From Acidimicrobiales bacterium (lineage in GTDB: Bacteria > Actinomycetota > Acidimicrobiia > Acidimicrobiales > SKKL01), in contig JAXHLR010000004.1 in assembly GCA_034521975.1 (NCBI GenBank), forward strand, positions 1 to 64,000: a stretch of DNA of 64,000 bases, in the 5' to 3' direction. Under the pieces are notes generated by a model. It ran no database searches. It was not told the origin of the DNA and saw nothing but the letters and a program-made list of their open reading frames with translations. Shown in pieces: positions 10,465 through 21,649 of this stretch; the stretch's first letter is position 1, and each line of letters begins with the position of its first letter. A program made the position numbers and the translations under genes.

Positions 10465-11935
10465 TGATCGTCGCCGCGAGCCTCAGCGGTGCGGTGCTGC
10501 GAGTCGTGCGGGGTGGCTGCCGCTGGTCGCGGCGCCGTGTGCTGCTGCTGGCCTGCCGACGCTCGGGGCTCGCGACCTCTGGTATGACGAAGCGTTCTCG
10601 GTCACATCCACGAACCAGCTCTGGGACTCGCTCATTCAGCGCTCGGGGAGCATGGGCCTGTACTACGGGCTGCTCGCCCTCTGGTCGAAGGTGTCGATCG
10701 ACCCGTTCTGGCTCCGGCTTCCCTCCGCCCTGTTTGCCGCCGGCCGCGGTCGGGCTCTCAGTCCGATTCGCGCTCGCCTACTTCGGCCGTCGCATCGCGG
10801 CATGGACCGCGGTCATCCTGGTGAGCTCATGGGGGGTCACTCGCTACGCGCAGGAAGCGCGCAGCTACGCGTTGGTGCTGCTCCTCGCCGTCGCCTCGTG
10901 GTATCTCTTCTTCCACCTTGCCGAGCACAGCACCAAGCGGGGCTGGCTCTGGTGGGGCATCTGCAACGCGGCGCTCGTGTACTCGCACCCACTTGCCGGC
11001 CATGGTGCCCGCCTCCCAGCTCCTTGCGCTCCGCGGCGCGACCATCCGAGCTCGCAACCCTGCGAACGGCCGAGTCGCTTCCGGGGTGGATCACCCTCGG
11101 GGCGCTGTTGCTACCCATGGTCGTCACCTTCGGGTTCCGAACTGGAGCGCACCCCGGTTGGGTGCCGCCACTGGGCTGGTCCACGATCAATGACGGCCTG
11201 AAGATCGTGGCGCGGAACCTACCTTCTGCCGCAGATCGCTCATCTTGATGGCGCTCGTCTGGCGGCCGCGGTCGCGCCTGGTCGCCCGGCCACCAGCGGG
11301 CAATTACATCGAGAGGTGGCGCCTTCACTGCCTTCGTGTCTGGCTGCTGGGTGCCGCCCAGTCGTGCTCCTCGTCATCTCGCTGGCGCAGCCGATGTTCA
11401 TGGGGCGCTACATCATCGCCGTGGTACCTGCTGCCGCCATCGCCATGTCAGCGACATTGACCAGCCTTCGCCCCCGCGTGGCAGCGCTCGTAGCGGGCGC
11501 AGTGATCGTGGCGGCATTGGTCGGTGGTCTCGTCTCGCTCTACCGCTTCGAGGGGCATCGCTGGAGCGGGGCCGTGGCCCACATCGAATCGGATCTCACA
11601 CAGGACGCCCGCCACGGGATCATCTTCAACTTCTCCCACGTGCGTCAGCCATTCGAGGTCAACGCCGTCGGAAGCGACGTGCTGGTGGAGACCGAACCTG
11701 TGAGCCCGGCAGAGCCCTGGGGCACGAACCTCCGCTATCCCGCCGAGGTCTCCGACGCCGAACTGGCCCAGTCGCCTCGAAGACATCGATGTGCTGTGGT
11801 AGGTCGCCCAGCAGCTTCGACGACGTGCTCCCGAGATCGACATCAGCAGTGGATCGTTCGGGTTCTGCGCCGACGAGAGCTGGTGGTTTCCGCCCATCGA
11901 ACTGACGCGCTTCACGCCATGCGCTGGTCCCTGAA
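10465..11935 (+). pseudogene. GT-C type membrane glycosyltransferase, copy 2 (frameshifted)
   Basis: A second copy of the preceding gene, also split by several single-base shifts. In pieces it reads RDLWYDEAFSVTS (near 10.6 kb, the acidic first-loop motif of GT-C/ArnT-like enzymes), DPFWLRLPSALFA, ALAYFGRRIAAWTAV, WGVTRYAQEARSYALVLLL (near 10.85 kb), NAALVYSHPLAG, then LISLAQPMFMGRYIIAVVPAAAIA (near 11.4 kb), and a C-terminal globular part with PAEPWGTNLRYPAE (near 11.7 kb). Likely role is sugar transfer from a polyprenyl-phosphate donor on the outer membrane face during glycan assembly. Tandem placement suggests duplication. Boundaries are approximate. Confidence 0.65.
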
Positions 11936-12097
11936 GCCGAGACCGATCGCGTCGATGGCTGAGACCGGATAGAGTGAAACACGAGCTGGCCTGGCTTCCA
12001 GCACATGGCTCCGTGACCGACATCCCCGTGGCGTGGCGACCAGGCTGCCCCCACCGGTCACCAAGCGGAGCCCCAACTGGGAGGTCCCCGCACCCTC

Positions 12098-13193
12098 ATG
12101 CTCCGCATCCAGAACCGTTTGCCAGACCGGTACCTCGACGCGACGCCTGACCAGCTCGCGGAGTGGATCCAATCGGCCAAGTCCACCCTCGGTGAACGGG
12201 TGTTCATCCTCGGGCACCACTACCAGCGCGACGAGGTCATGCGCTGGGCCGACGCCAGGGGCGACTCGTTCCGCCTCTCCGTCCTCGCCCAGGAACACCC
12301 CGAAGCCGACTACATCGTCTTCTGCGGCGTGCACTTCATGGCCGAATCGGCCGATGTCCTCACCGCCGACCACCAGCAGGTCGTGCTCCCCGACCTCAAC
12401 GCCGGCTGCTCCATGGCGGACATGGCCGACATCGACGAGGTGACCGAGGCCTGGGAGGCGCTGAGCGCGGTCACCGACATCGACCGCGTGGTGCCGATCA
12501 CCTACATGAACTCATCGGCGGCGATCAAGGCCTTCGTCGGCGAGCACGGCGGAGCGGTCTGCACCTCCACCAACGCTCGCGGCGGTGCTCGAGTGGGCGC
12601 TGGCGAAGGGCGACCAGGTGATCTTCTTCCCCGACCAGCACCTGGGCCGCAACACCGGCTTCGCCATGGGCTACGACCACGGCGACATGGCCATCTGGGA
12701 TCCCCGCCTCGATCTGGGCGGGCTCGACGAGGCCACCTGCAAGGAAGCCACGCTGTTGCTGTGGAAGGGCCACTGCTCGGTCCACCAGCGCTTCACCACC
12801 GAGCAGGTCGAGGCGTTCCGCGCCGAGCACCCCGACGGCATCGTCGTCGTGCACCCCGAGTGCGCCCACGAGGTGTGCGAGGTGGCCGACCAGGTCGGGT
12901 CCACCGACTTCATCATCAAGGCGGTCGACGCCGCACCCGCGGGTTCGGTGATCGGGGTCGGCACCGAGATCCACCTGGTCAACCGGCTGAACGACGAGAC
13001 ACCCGACAAGACGATCGTGTCGCTCGATCCGCTGGTCTGCCCGTGCTCGACGATGTTCCGCATCGATGCGGCCCACCTGGCGTGGGTGCTGGAGTCACTC
13101 GTCGACGGGCGGGTGGTCAACCGCATCACCGTCGACCCCGAGACCACCGAGTGGGCCAAGGTCGCCCTCGAACGCATGCTCGAGATCACCTGA
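12098..13193 (+). pseudogene. nadA: Quinolinate synthase NadA, one frameshift
   Basis: Quinolinate synthase, the [4Fe-4S] enzyme that condenses iminoaspartate with dihydroxyacetone phosphate in NAD synthesis. The first frame runs ILGHHYQRDEVM, FCGVHFMAESADVL and AGCSMADMA up to VCTSTNA. The second frame, from about 12585, continues VLEWALAKGDQVIFFPDQH, HPECAHEV and CPCSTMFRI. Three cluster cysteines (in FCGVHF, HPECAHEV and CPCSTM) are all present. One extra G in the GC-rich run near 12574-12582 accounts for the break, and deleting it restores one uninterrupted protein. A single clean frameshift in a biosynthetic gene suggests a consensus error more than loss of function. Confidence 0.85.
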
Positions 13194-13490
13194 GTGAGTG
13201 GCGTCTCGGGCAGAAGCGCCAGGTCGGATCGACCGGCCCGATCGGACGATACATCCTGATCGAGGCCGGATGGAAGGCCGCTTCCAGAGGTACGTCACGC
13301 CTCATTGCCTGCCGCTCGCTCGACCTGAACTACGCCGCCACGCTGTGTTGCCGACAGCGGCGCGCAACACGCCCGAGTTGGCGGTGCACCTCGCAGGCGT
13401 CCCCGTGCTCGACGTCGAATGAACGCCGAGCCGAAGCCAGCCGCTAGATGGATCTCACTGGGTTCGTTTGTCACGTGAACACTCGCGGAG
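13194..13490 (+). other. Gap without a recognisable gene
   Basis: Between the nadA stop and the end of the flippase remnant I see no convincing reading frame, repeat or hairpin. Short open frames exist on both strands but have no family-like pattern. Confidence 0.4.
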
Positions 13491-14935
13491 TGCGTACGAG
13501 CCGCAAGATGAGCCTCCCGCCAGCAGCACGCGAGGCGCCCACCACGACCAGAGCTCGCACAACCAGCCACCCTGAAGAAACCGGCAGGAAGCGCACCGAA
13601 GAACCAATGCTCCTGCCGGACACGCCCCACTGCCGCCCTCTCGACGTCAGTACGCCACGGGATGTCCACCAACCGATCAGCTACCAGGCGTGCGCCCACC
13701 GCCCATGCAGCGAAGCTCGTCGTCGTCGCTATGGCTGCCCCCACGAGCCCGAGCAGACCGATGAGAGCGACATTCAGCACGAGGTTGAGGGTCGCCGCAA
13801 AGAGCGACACCGCGGCAGCTAGCCGCCCAGTACGCCGCACATGGAAGAGCACCAAAGACGACGCTTGGAACAATCCATAGAATACGGCGGCGGGCGCGAT
13901 CACCGACACCACCTGCTGGAGCCCTTCTGGTTCGTCCGCGCTTCGGAGCCACGACCCGCAATCCAAAGGGAGCCCCCGCACGTACAAGCGGTGGCACGGC
14001 GACTACCGGAAGCTTTCAAGCACCGCGGCGGTGGTCGCAGCGAGAGACTCCCAGCGAGAGTCGTCGGCAAGGCCGAAGACGGACCAGGAGGACCCCGAGC
14101 GATACTTAGCGCCTGGACGCCAAAGACTCCAAATCGAGCCAACCATGTAGGCGACCTGATAAGCGGCCTACCGCCATCAGCCCCAGGATGTCCCCCGCGA
14201 TTGCTCGGTCACCCATCATCAATCAGGTAGAGGCTGAGCGAGGTGAGCGACTGTGGGCCGGCCCAGACCCGCACGCCGTTCCGGAGCGCCGTCCCAGGCG
14301 GAGAGCCGGGGTCGGAGGCGAACCGCCACTGCACCTCCGACAGACGCAACAACGTATCCAGCCAGAACCCCGAACAGGTAGGCCTCAGGCCGAGGTTCAG
14401 ATGCTGCTGGCCGGAACCAGTCCGATGAGGGGCCCAGCCTGCGGTCGCCACGATGGTTGTGGAGTACCGAACGTCCAAGGCCGGTCTTCCGCACGCAGGA
14501 GGTTCCGAACCGCGACCGGTCAGCACTAGGAAGACGGCGGTGACGACGGCAATCGTCAACACGCTGTCATAGGGACGTCGGATTGCCTGCGACCACATAG
14601 GGCCAGGCCGGATGACGCAGCCCCTGACACTACGATCGCTGAACCGAGCACGGCGGCTACGGCAAGGGCTCGAGGCCGAACCAGGCTGACGGTCGAGCAC
14701 GCCCGAGCCGAAGTACTCTCGATTCGCTGCCGAGTGAAGTCCGAGCGAGGCCACTGACCCGACGACGCCCGTGACGGCGATGGCGACGCTCACCTCCCCG
14801 AGCTCGGGGGAAGCTCGAACGCCAGTCAGCAATGGCAGCATCGCCAAAACGGCCCAGGGCTCGGCCCGCCGGAGCGACAGCGAAGGCCGAGCCCCGCGTG
14901 AACAACCACCTGGTTGGGTCCATTTCCTGATCGCT
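13490..14935 (-). pseudogene. Wzx/MATE-like polysaccharide flippase (frameshifted)
   Basis: Read from high to low coordinates, the pieces are PTRWLFTRGSAFAVA (near 14.9 kb), then AMLPLLTGVRASPELGEVS and AIAVTGVVGSVASLGLHSAA (14.85-14.7 kb), GLTSLSLYLIDD-like residues near 14.2 kb, and finally QASSLVLFHVRRTGRLA followed by NLVLNVALIGLLGLVGAAIAT (13.9-13.75 kb). The last block matches the C-terminal half of polysaccharide-biosynthesis flippases, including the Asn-rich helix. Such proteins move undecaprenyl-linked repeat units across the membrane. Several frame changes separate the pieces, so limits are approximate. Its place in a nonulosonate/capsule locus supports the call. Confidence 0.6.
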
Positions 14936-16060
14936 CACGGGTTGGACGTCCTTCACCAACTGGATCCAGGCGACCGTCAGGGACGCAGGTGGAATGCTGA
15001 CGGTCTCGACGGTGAGGGGCGAACGCGGGCACCGATTCGGCAAGCGCACGACGCAGGTTCGTCGTGGCCGAGCACTGCTAGGAGGTCGGTTGGGAACGCC
15101 GATGATCGTCGTGATCGCTTCAGGCGCTTCGGACGATCACCTCTTCTGACCTGTTGGCCTCCGTTCGGAGACAGACCGAGGTCACGATCAGTGCGGTACG
15201 CCTCGTAGCGCCGCTAGCCCTCTCGCCGAATCAACGGCAGCGAACTTCGGACCGGTCACTCGGCGCTTTGACGTCGAGCTTGCGAGCCCCGCTCGTGCTG
15301 GGTGGGGCGAAGAAGCCGCGCTCGTCATCCACCTCGGTGCGAACGACCACCTCGCCCGAGGCACCCTGTTCACCGCCTGGAGTCGAGCCTCTTCAGCTCC
15401 GGTATGGATGCGATCGCCGCAAGACTCGTCGCAGTCGGTGGGACATCGTTTGGCAGGTCAGTCGCTGCTGTGGCGAACTCGGTGCTCGATCTAGATCCTT
15501 CATCACCGGGTCCAGAATCTGGGCGCCGCCCGACGCCTCGCGTCCGCCTGTGGGCGCCGCGCGTGGCGAAGATCACTCGATCGTGATCCACCGCCGAGTG
15601 GTGGAGGTACCACGGGATGTCTGGACCCGCTACCGCGTGTGGGGTGAACGACACAAGGGACCGTAGTTCCTTCAGCTCGCCACTCGCACTTCTCGCAAGC
15701 CTCCTTGTGCCGAGCGTCATCGCGACCGTGGGTCTTGGCAAGAGACCACGCTGCTGCTGCGCCTGCACTACACCTTCTCGTCGCCACGCTTGGTGGCCTG
15801 GCGGCTGGTCAGGAACCGGCGTGGCCCTCCACCGCGCAGCGGCGGTGATCCTCCTCCAAGGCTGGGCCTTGGCCTAGGCTTCTCCACCGGTGCACTGAGG
15901 TCACTCGCTGGAGGTCCTCGTTGACATGCCGCTCCCACGACCGCGGTCGCCTAAAGGGTGTCGCCAAGGGTGCCGAGATTCTCGGCCGCCAGATCGGGTG
16001 GGCGCCCGATCGGCGCGAGCCGCGTTCCTTGATAAGGGATAGTCGTCTCGACAACGGTAG
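14936..16060. other. About 1.1 kb with no gene I can reconstruct
   Basis: This stretch lies inside the frameshift-rich island. Open frames of 60-170 codons occur on both strands, but none shows a family motif and none can be joined into a longer pattern by frame switching. A minus-strand segment near 15.6 kb (TPHAVAGPDIPWYLHH) looks protein-like, but I could not extend or assign it. One or two disrupted glycan genes probably lie here. Confidence 0.35.
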
Positions 16061-16074
16061 CGAGTGCTACTCAA

Positions 16075-17512
16075 ATGCGACGCGGATACTCTTCCTGACT
16101 CCTCGAGACTGGGCACCCCGCCGTGCAGCTCGAGGGCTTGCTCGCCGCGGCGCTACTGAAGCTCGCACACTGCCGTGAAGTTCCTCACGTGCGGTGGCGG
16201 TCTCGACATCTGCGATCGCACGAACTGCCACGGGGGCCCCCGATGCCGTGCGCGACGTGCGCTCGCTATGTTTGAACATCGCTTCAAGCGTTTGGGCATC
16301 CACAGATGCTGTACCACGGTGGATGGCCAACGATCCCGGCCCATGGCCAGAGCTCGACAGCATGACGCTGGAAGAATTCGAACACGTCACCGTAGATGGC
16401 CTGCCATTGGGGAAACTGATGGCAATTCCGACCCGCTGACGTAGAGCGCCCGACTTGAGGACGATCCGATAGGCGCCGAAACACCGAGAGTTTCTGGTCT
16501 ACTCCGCCGCATGGCTGTGGCCATTACGAGCACTCTTGACGACTTGGATCCACATCCGTCGTTATGCTCAATGGCCTGTTCAGCTTTGAAGCAGTCACGG
16601 GAGATTTGCCGGGAGCAGCGACCGTGACGTCATGACATATGAACGCACACATCGAGCTGGATCTCTCATCTACGGCCGGACGCCACGAACGGCTTCGATC
16701 TGTCGGCCCTTTGGACAACACGCAAGGAGAACCAAGCCTTTGACCGACGGACGCAGCTGCCCTAGAAGACTACCTCACCGAGCGCCGGTGAGAGGACAGC
16801 CGCTCCTGGACATTTGGAAAGATGCTGTCCACGTGCGGCCACAGCGGAGCGATGCAGGGCGCCTCATAGCGCTCTTCACAAACGTCACCTGGGATAGTTC
16901 AGTGTTAGGATGAGACGTCGGGTTCGACTCCATGCACCACTGGTTGGAGACGACGTACGGTACTTCATCGCTCATCCTGAGCACGAGCTGGTAGTTCGCA
17001 GGCGCACCCGGCTGAGGCGCGGCGGCCCGGGAAGGAGCCCGCCGAACCAGTTGCCAGCTTTCTCCAGGAGCGGATCGGCGATTCTGCCGTCGAACATGGT
17101 GATTGCTGCTGAGAAACGCTAGGCGGCTATCCTCTGATGGAGGAAGCCGACCTCGGCCTCGTCTACACCTCGACGGTGGGACTCGAGGATGGCGGTAATG
17201 GGTAAGGCCGTCATCGTGACAGGCAGTGCCCACTATCGAGGACTCGGGTTCACACTGGATGCCGAAGGGCCAATACGCTCATCGAACTCTAACCCGGGTG
17301 ACGATCCTCGCCTCGGCGTGGGTCCTGACTTCAGCACGTCGGTATCCCTCCGCGTTCTTCTTCGAAGCCCCTATCCCGTTCGATCTGGTCTCGGACCATA
17401 CCCAGGCCTCGCCCGGCCTGGAGGTCGACGGATCTCGCTGAGCTGCTGCCCGGCTCCGGCGGGCCTCGATCACATCTGCAACCTCATTCTCGGAGGCCGC
17501 CCTGACCACTGA
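16075..17512 (+). pseudogene. Capsule polysaccharide synthesis protein (Capsule_synth-like), frameshifted
   Basis: A glycosyltransferase-like capsule protein readable in pieces: RILFLTPRDWA (16.08 kb), a Cys-rich block VKFLTCGGGLDICDRTNC (16.2 kb), MLNGLFSFEAV (16.57 kb), VTYERTHRAGSLIYGR (16.64 kb), LLDIWKDAV (16.8 kb), ALFTNVTWDSSVLG (16.88 kb), HPEHELVVR (16.98 kb), EEADLGLVYTSTVGLE (17.15 kb), GKAVIVTGSAHYRGLGFT (17.2 kb), and a C-terminal GLDHICNLILGGRP ending at 17512. The TSTVGLE ... GKAVIV ... HYRGLGFT arrangement is typical of capsule-synthesis proteins related to KpsS/LipB. It is the only plus-strand gene in this part of the island. At least six frame changes are needed. Confidence 0.65.
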
Positions 17513-17514
17513 CG

Positions 17515-18501
17515 TTCGCGCCGCGACCTGGAGCCTGCGTGTGGGAATCGCCTGACGACACCCACCAAAAGCCACCTGTCCAGACCCAGTGCATGACCCA
17601 GGCAGGCCGCACGCCTGCCTCCCTCACAGGCACCGGTGCGTTGGCACGAGATCATGCGCTGCCGCAGCAACCATCCCAGCATGTGCGACCAGTACGCCTC
17701 GACCAGCGACTTTCCTTCAGCACGAGGTGGGGGACTTCGACCGGGAGAAGGAGTGCTGGCAGCACCTGTCGCCCACGGACCGACTCGGATGCCGCTGCCG
17801 ACCGCAGGCTTGAGAGCCGTCTGTTTTCAGATACTGCTTGATCAGCGCCCATATAAGCTGCAGCAGGGGCGATACCCAACCGCCAAGGAAGCGTCGAGCC
17901 AGCACGACGCCCCCTGTCGCCCGGATGCGGTGGTTGAGCTGAACATCATTGACGCCAACATCTTCGGCCCAGCCTCCGAGCGCCTTAACCCGCTCGGGGT
18001 CGGAATATTCCGAGTAGACCGTCTCAGCAGGTGCAGACGCCCCCACGTGGAATCGTGCGGTCCCGCGCCCCACGCAGACCGGGTGGCAAGCGCGATCCCC
18101 GAGCGATCGTCGTCTCGTCGGCGCGGATCCATCCGGCCCACCACCACATCTGCCCCCGTCCTATCCAGGAGCTCGACGCACTTCGCGATGTCATCCACTT
18201 CGATGAACGAATGCCGTCCAATCTCACCAAGTACTCGCCGCGTGCCGCCTCCAGCACGGCGTGAGCCCAGCTGACTGCAAGCGCCGGGGATTGTGCACGA
18301 GGGTGAAGCGCAGTTCGCGTTGCGCTCCACCTTCAACGATCTCACATGAGTGGGCCCGACCCCACCATCGGCCACCCAGCACCTCAAAGTCTGGGTAGGT
18401 CTGCATGGCCAGCCGATCGAGCGCTTCGTTCAAGTCGCGCTGCTCGTTGAGGACGGGACGAGGCACGGACCGACCACACCGAGGAGTGATCCGGTGCTCA
18501 T
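17515..18501 (-). pseudogene. ExoA-like GT2 glycosyltransferase (frameshifted)
   Basis: A family 2 glycosyltransferase resembling the succinoglycan enzyme ExoA. Pieces from high to low coordinates are MSTGSLLGVV (ATG at 18501), PVLNEQRDLNEALDRLAMQ, TYPDFEVLV, a DGGSTDST-like donor motif split between frames, HNPRRLQSAGLNHALEAA (assembled across a frame change), GEYLVRLDGHSFIEVDDIA (also assembled across frames), RTGADVVVGRMDP and AWGAGPARFHVG. These cover the GT-A nucleotide-sugar fold. A membrane-like C-terminal end follows in the VSPLLQLIWALIKQYLK region near 17.85 kb. Its start appears to overlap the stop of the upstream methyltransferase. The sugar transferred is unknown. The 3' limit is uncertain and may overlap the end of the capsule gene on the other strand. 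Confidence 0.65.
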
Positions 18502-19260
18502 GAGCTGGAGGGCCACAGCGCCTCGGCGAACGAGGTATTCGTAGTCGATCCTGGCGGAGGAGGCCTGCGTACGCGGAATGACCTGGCCGGGTCGAGCAGG
18601 ACCGACCAGCGTTCATGCCCTCCGGGACCATGCCGGGCCAGCCCGGTGAAGGTGGTTGGCCAGCGCGCTGAACGCGGTCACAGTGACCTGCTCGAACCCG
18701 ACACACTGGAAGAAGCCGCCGGAGACTCTCACGTGTGCAGAACGAGGTGCTCTTCCCCAGAGCGTGAACGAACGGAACGGTTCCCGATCGAGAAAGTTGA
18801 GCAGGAAGTCGCCAGCACGCGTGTGGCACCTCGATGATCACCCGCCCCCGCCCGGCACAAGCGTCCGCCTGAGGCGTTGAAGATCGCCGAGCGGGTCTTT
18901 GAAGTGTTCAAAGACGTGAAAGAGTGTGACGACATCGACCAATTCCGGCGCAACGTCCGCCGAGAGCGGAGTGCACCGTGTAACCCTGCTCAACGGGGCT
19001 TGAAACTCACGATGGGGCTCGACCGCTGCAACAGCTCTCCGCTCGGTCTCCGTCGCCTCGAGGAGTGCGCGCCGATCCGGTTCCCACATGGAGCCAGCGC
19101 CTGTTCGTGATGACCGCTCCCCATCGGTCAGATCGCTTCCGCGTATCAGCTTCAAGGCCTTTGCCGTAGCACGACAGCTCGCCAAGCTCCGCCAGCAGCG
19201 GTGTGCAGCTTCGTTGTAGTAAGCCTCGTCGATGTGGTCGATGCGGTCGAGAAGGATCAC
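18498..19260 (-). pseudogene. SAM-dependent methyltransferase of the glycan locus (frameshifted)
   Basis: The longest readable segment is LVDVVTLFHVFEHFKDPLGD followed by LRRTLVPGG (18.95-18.85 kb). It continues in other frames as VIIEVPHA, FLLNFLDREPFRSFTL and HLVLHT, and then toward 18.5 kb. This is the second half of a class I methyltransferase of the kind that modifies sugars. The SAM-binding motif I near 19.1 kb is only partly readable (IGAGSMWEPD-like after one frame change). The N-terminal HIDEAYYNEAAH begins at a GTG at 19260. It sits between the NeuB-containing gene and the GT2 gene, all minus strand, so it probably methylates a residue of the exported glycan. Confidence 0.6.
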
Positions 19261-19379
19261 GCCCAGGTAGCGACGCCGCGGCGCTCAACGTCGTAGCGAT
19301 CGCGTACCACTGGGTGATATGGCTCGAGCGGGCGAGCGGAACACACACCGAGCTCAACCAACTGGGCATGGATCCCGTG

Positions 19380-21649
19380 GGACTGTGGCCTATAAGTACA
19401 GAACCATTCCTCCAACCTGTCCAATGCCACCGAATCCCTCACCTTCGTTCTTGTGTCCTTGCCAAACCTCGGGGATGAAGGAGATATCGGGGAATGCAGC
19501 GAGATCTTCGGCAAGTGCTTCGAACACATCCCCTCGCCAACCTGAAGGCGTTCGCCGTCGACCCCGCGTCGGCAAGGTGAAGATGCGCTGTGTGTGGAGC
19601 GAGTCTTCGAACAAGATCGAGGGTGCTGCCGGGGGATGATTGCAGGCGAGGTGAGAGTGCAAGACGTCGACGATCGGTATCCGGTCTCGAGGGCCGAACT
19701 GCTCGATCTCCTCGGCCTCCACGAGCAGTTGGGAAAGCGCTGGCCATGTGCCCACGGGAACGGCGGCATGGTCTCGGGATCAGCTCGGCCCCATCGGCCT
19801 CGACGAGAGCGCGAGGTTTCGTGCGAGGCGTCCGTACGCGTCGTTGAATTCTCGGAGCGGCTCAAGGGCGAATCGAGCGAGAACCCCCCAACGTTCACCA
19901 CGATCAACGGATCCGAGGGGTCGATCGAACACCGCTCGGAGCTCTCGGGCGAGGTCGACTACCCGCTGGAGCTCCGCCACAGAACGCTTCGCATCTCGTC
20001 GTCGGGAGACGCGAGGTCGAGCAGGTGGTCGCCGGCGGAAGAGCTCTGGCGAGATGGACAGCGGCGAAGCGCGTACGGATCTTGTCTCGGGGAAGTACGA
20101 GGGCCCATCGAGCTCGAGGATCGCGGTAGCTGAGGTGGATCTCGAAGCAGGTCCGGGTGGACCGTTGCGGCGGCGGGGCGACTCCAGTCGTGATAGCGCA
20201 CAGGGATGCCCCAAGGTCGCCTGAACCGAAACGCCCGAGGGCCAACGAGACGGATACCCAGGTCCTGGTCGGCAGAAGTAGTCAGCGCCTCATCGCCCTC
20301 ACCGCACGTCGCCCGACGAGCTTCGCCGACGATTTGGCTGAAGGCCTCGTCCCGGGCTGCGGGCTCTCGATCATCCGTCCTCCAGAGCGTCGCCCGGAGT
20401 GATAGCCGACCGAAGCAACCAGACTCTTCGAGAGGATCTCCCGATTGAGCATCTCGCCTTGGCTGAGCGAGCGGGGTGCCCGAGATCCGATCGCCATGTC
20501 CACATCGCGCACGTCCTCCACCAGCGATGCGTATTCGTGGGGTAGCAGGCTCGCCTTGTGGTCGCTTCCCTCCAGCGAGCGGTCGAGCGTCAAGTGGCGT
20601 TCAATGATGCGCGGCACCGAGAGCGACTGCAGCGACGTCGACCGCTGAACCACGCTCGTGACCCGAGTAGCCGACCGGAAAGGTACCGAACTCGCGCAAG
20701 CGATCGAGATATGACAGGTTGATGTCCTGGAACGGCGCCGGATAGGCCGAGTTGCAATGCAACAGGGCGAAGGAGGCACCACCTCGGGTCAGGCGGTCGA
20801 TTGTTTCGACGATCTCCTGCTCCACCGACATCCCCGTCGAGAGCGACTGAGCGGCTTGCCCGTCACGGCGATGGCGTCGATCAGTTCGTGGTTCGTGAGA
20901 TCAGCCGACGCAACCTTGTAGCCGACGCATTCCGTAGTTCTCCAGGCGCCGAAGGCTACGGAGGTCCCAGGGGGTACGCAGCGGGATGAGCCCGCGGGCT
21001 GCCGCGCGTGCGATCGAACGCTGGGAAGAGCTCGTCGGGCGAGAGCTGGAAGCGAGCGAGGAGGTCGAGCGTGTACTGAGTCCGAGATCCGCAGCACTGT
21101 CGTCGGGATCGCCGGCGTTGACATCGAGCGACCTCCATATCGCGCGTTGGAACTTCACGACGTCGGCTCCGGCACCTGCTGCGGCGTCGACCAGTTTGAA
21201 CGCAGCGTCGAGACTTCCGTTGTGGTTGTTGCCGATCTCGGCGATCATCAAGGACCGGATGTCCGGCACGGACGGTCTGGCCCCCGATCCCAAACGAATG
21301 CGAACCGGGCCAAGCCACCGCCACCAGCCGGCTGTTGGCATCGACGAGGGGGACGACTTGATGCTCTGCGAGAAGAGGCTTCGAGGATCGTCAGTCGGCC
21401 GGATCGTCGACCCCAGCACTGACGAATCGGCGGTTGGCGATGTTCAGGACCGGCTGCTCGAGATCGATGCTCGGACTGCTCGACGATCCAGCGGCGGAAG
21501 TCCCGTCGGAGAGCACTCCCTCCAAAGCGCCATGGGGCGATACGCAGTAGATGAGGCCAGCTCGGTTGCGGCTGATCTTCGATAGCGCGTGGACGATGGA
21601 ATCGTCGGCCATAGACGACGAACGGCGAGATCTGACGATCGACGATCAT
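19380..21649 (-). pseudogene. CBS-NeuB-SAF-TIM-barrel nonulosonic acid synthase (frameshifted)
   Basis: Four domains follow each other without a gap. From the ATG at 21649 there is a CBS-like region (DSIVHALSKISRNRAGLIY, GALEGVLSDGDFRRW). Next is NeuB, which condenses an amino-hexose with phosphoenolpyruvate: MIAEIGNNHNGSLDAAFKL and GADVVKFQ near 21.2 kb, ALLHCNSAYPAPFQDINL near 20.75 kb, ERHLTLDRSLEGSDHKASLL near 20.6 kb. A SAF/antifreeze-like end (LVGRRAVRAM) follows near 20.3 kb, then a xylose-isomerase-like TIM barrel (RPWGIPVRYHDW, NVGGFSLDSPL, LAPHTAHLHLADA, FIPEVWQGHKNEGEGF). No start codon or spacer is evident between SAF and TIM barrel, so I read one polypeptide of about 750 residues. 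Multiple single-base shifts break it. Confidence 0.7.

Noticed and set aside
15370-15768. Possible glycan gene with TPHAVAGPDIPWYLHH on the minus strand
   Set aside because: Could not be extended by frame switching or tied to a family; left as unassigned.
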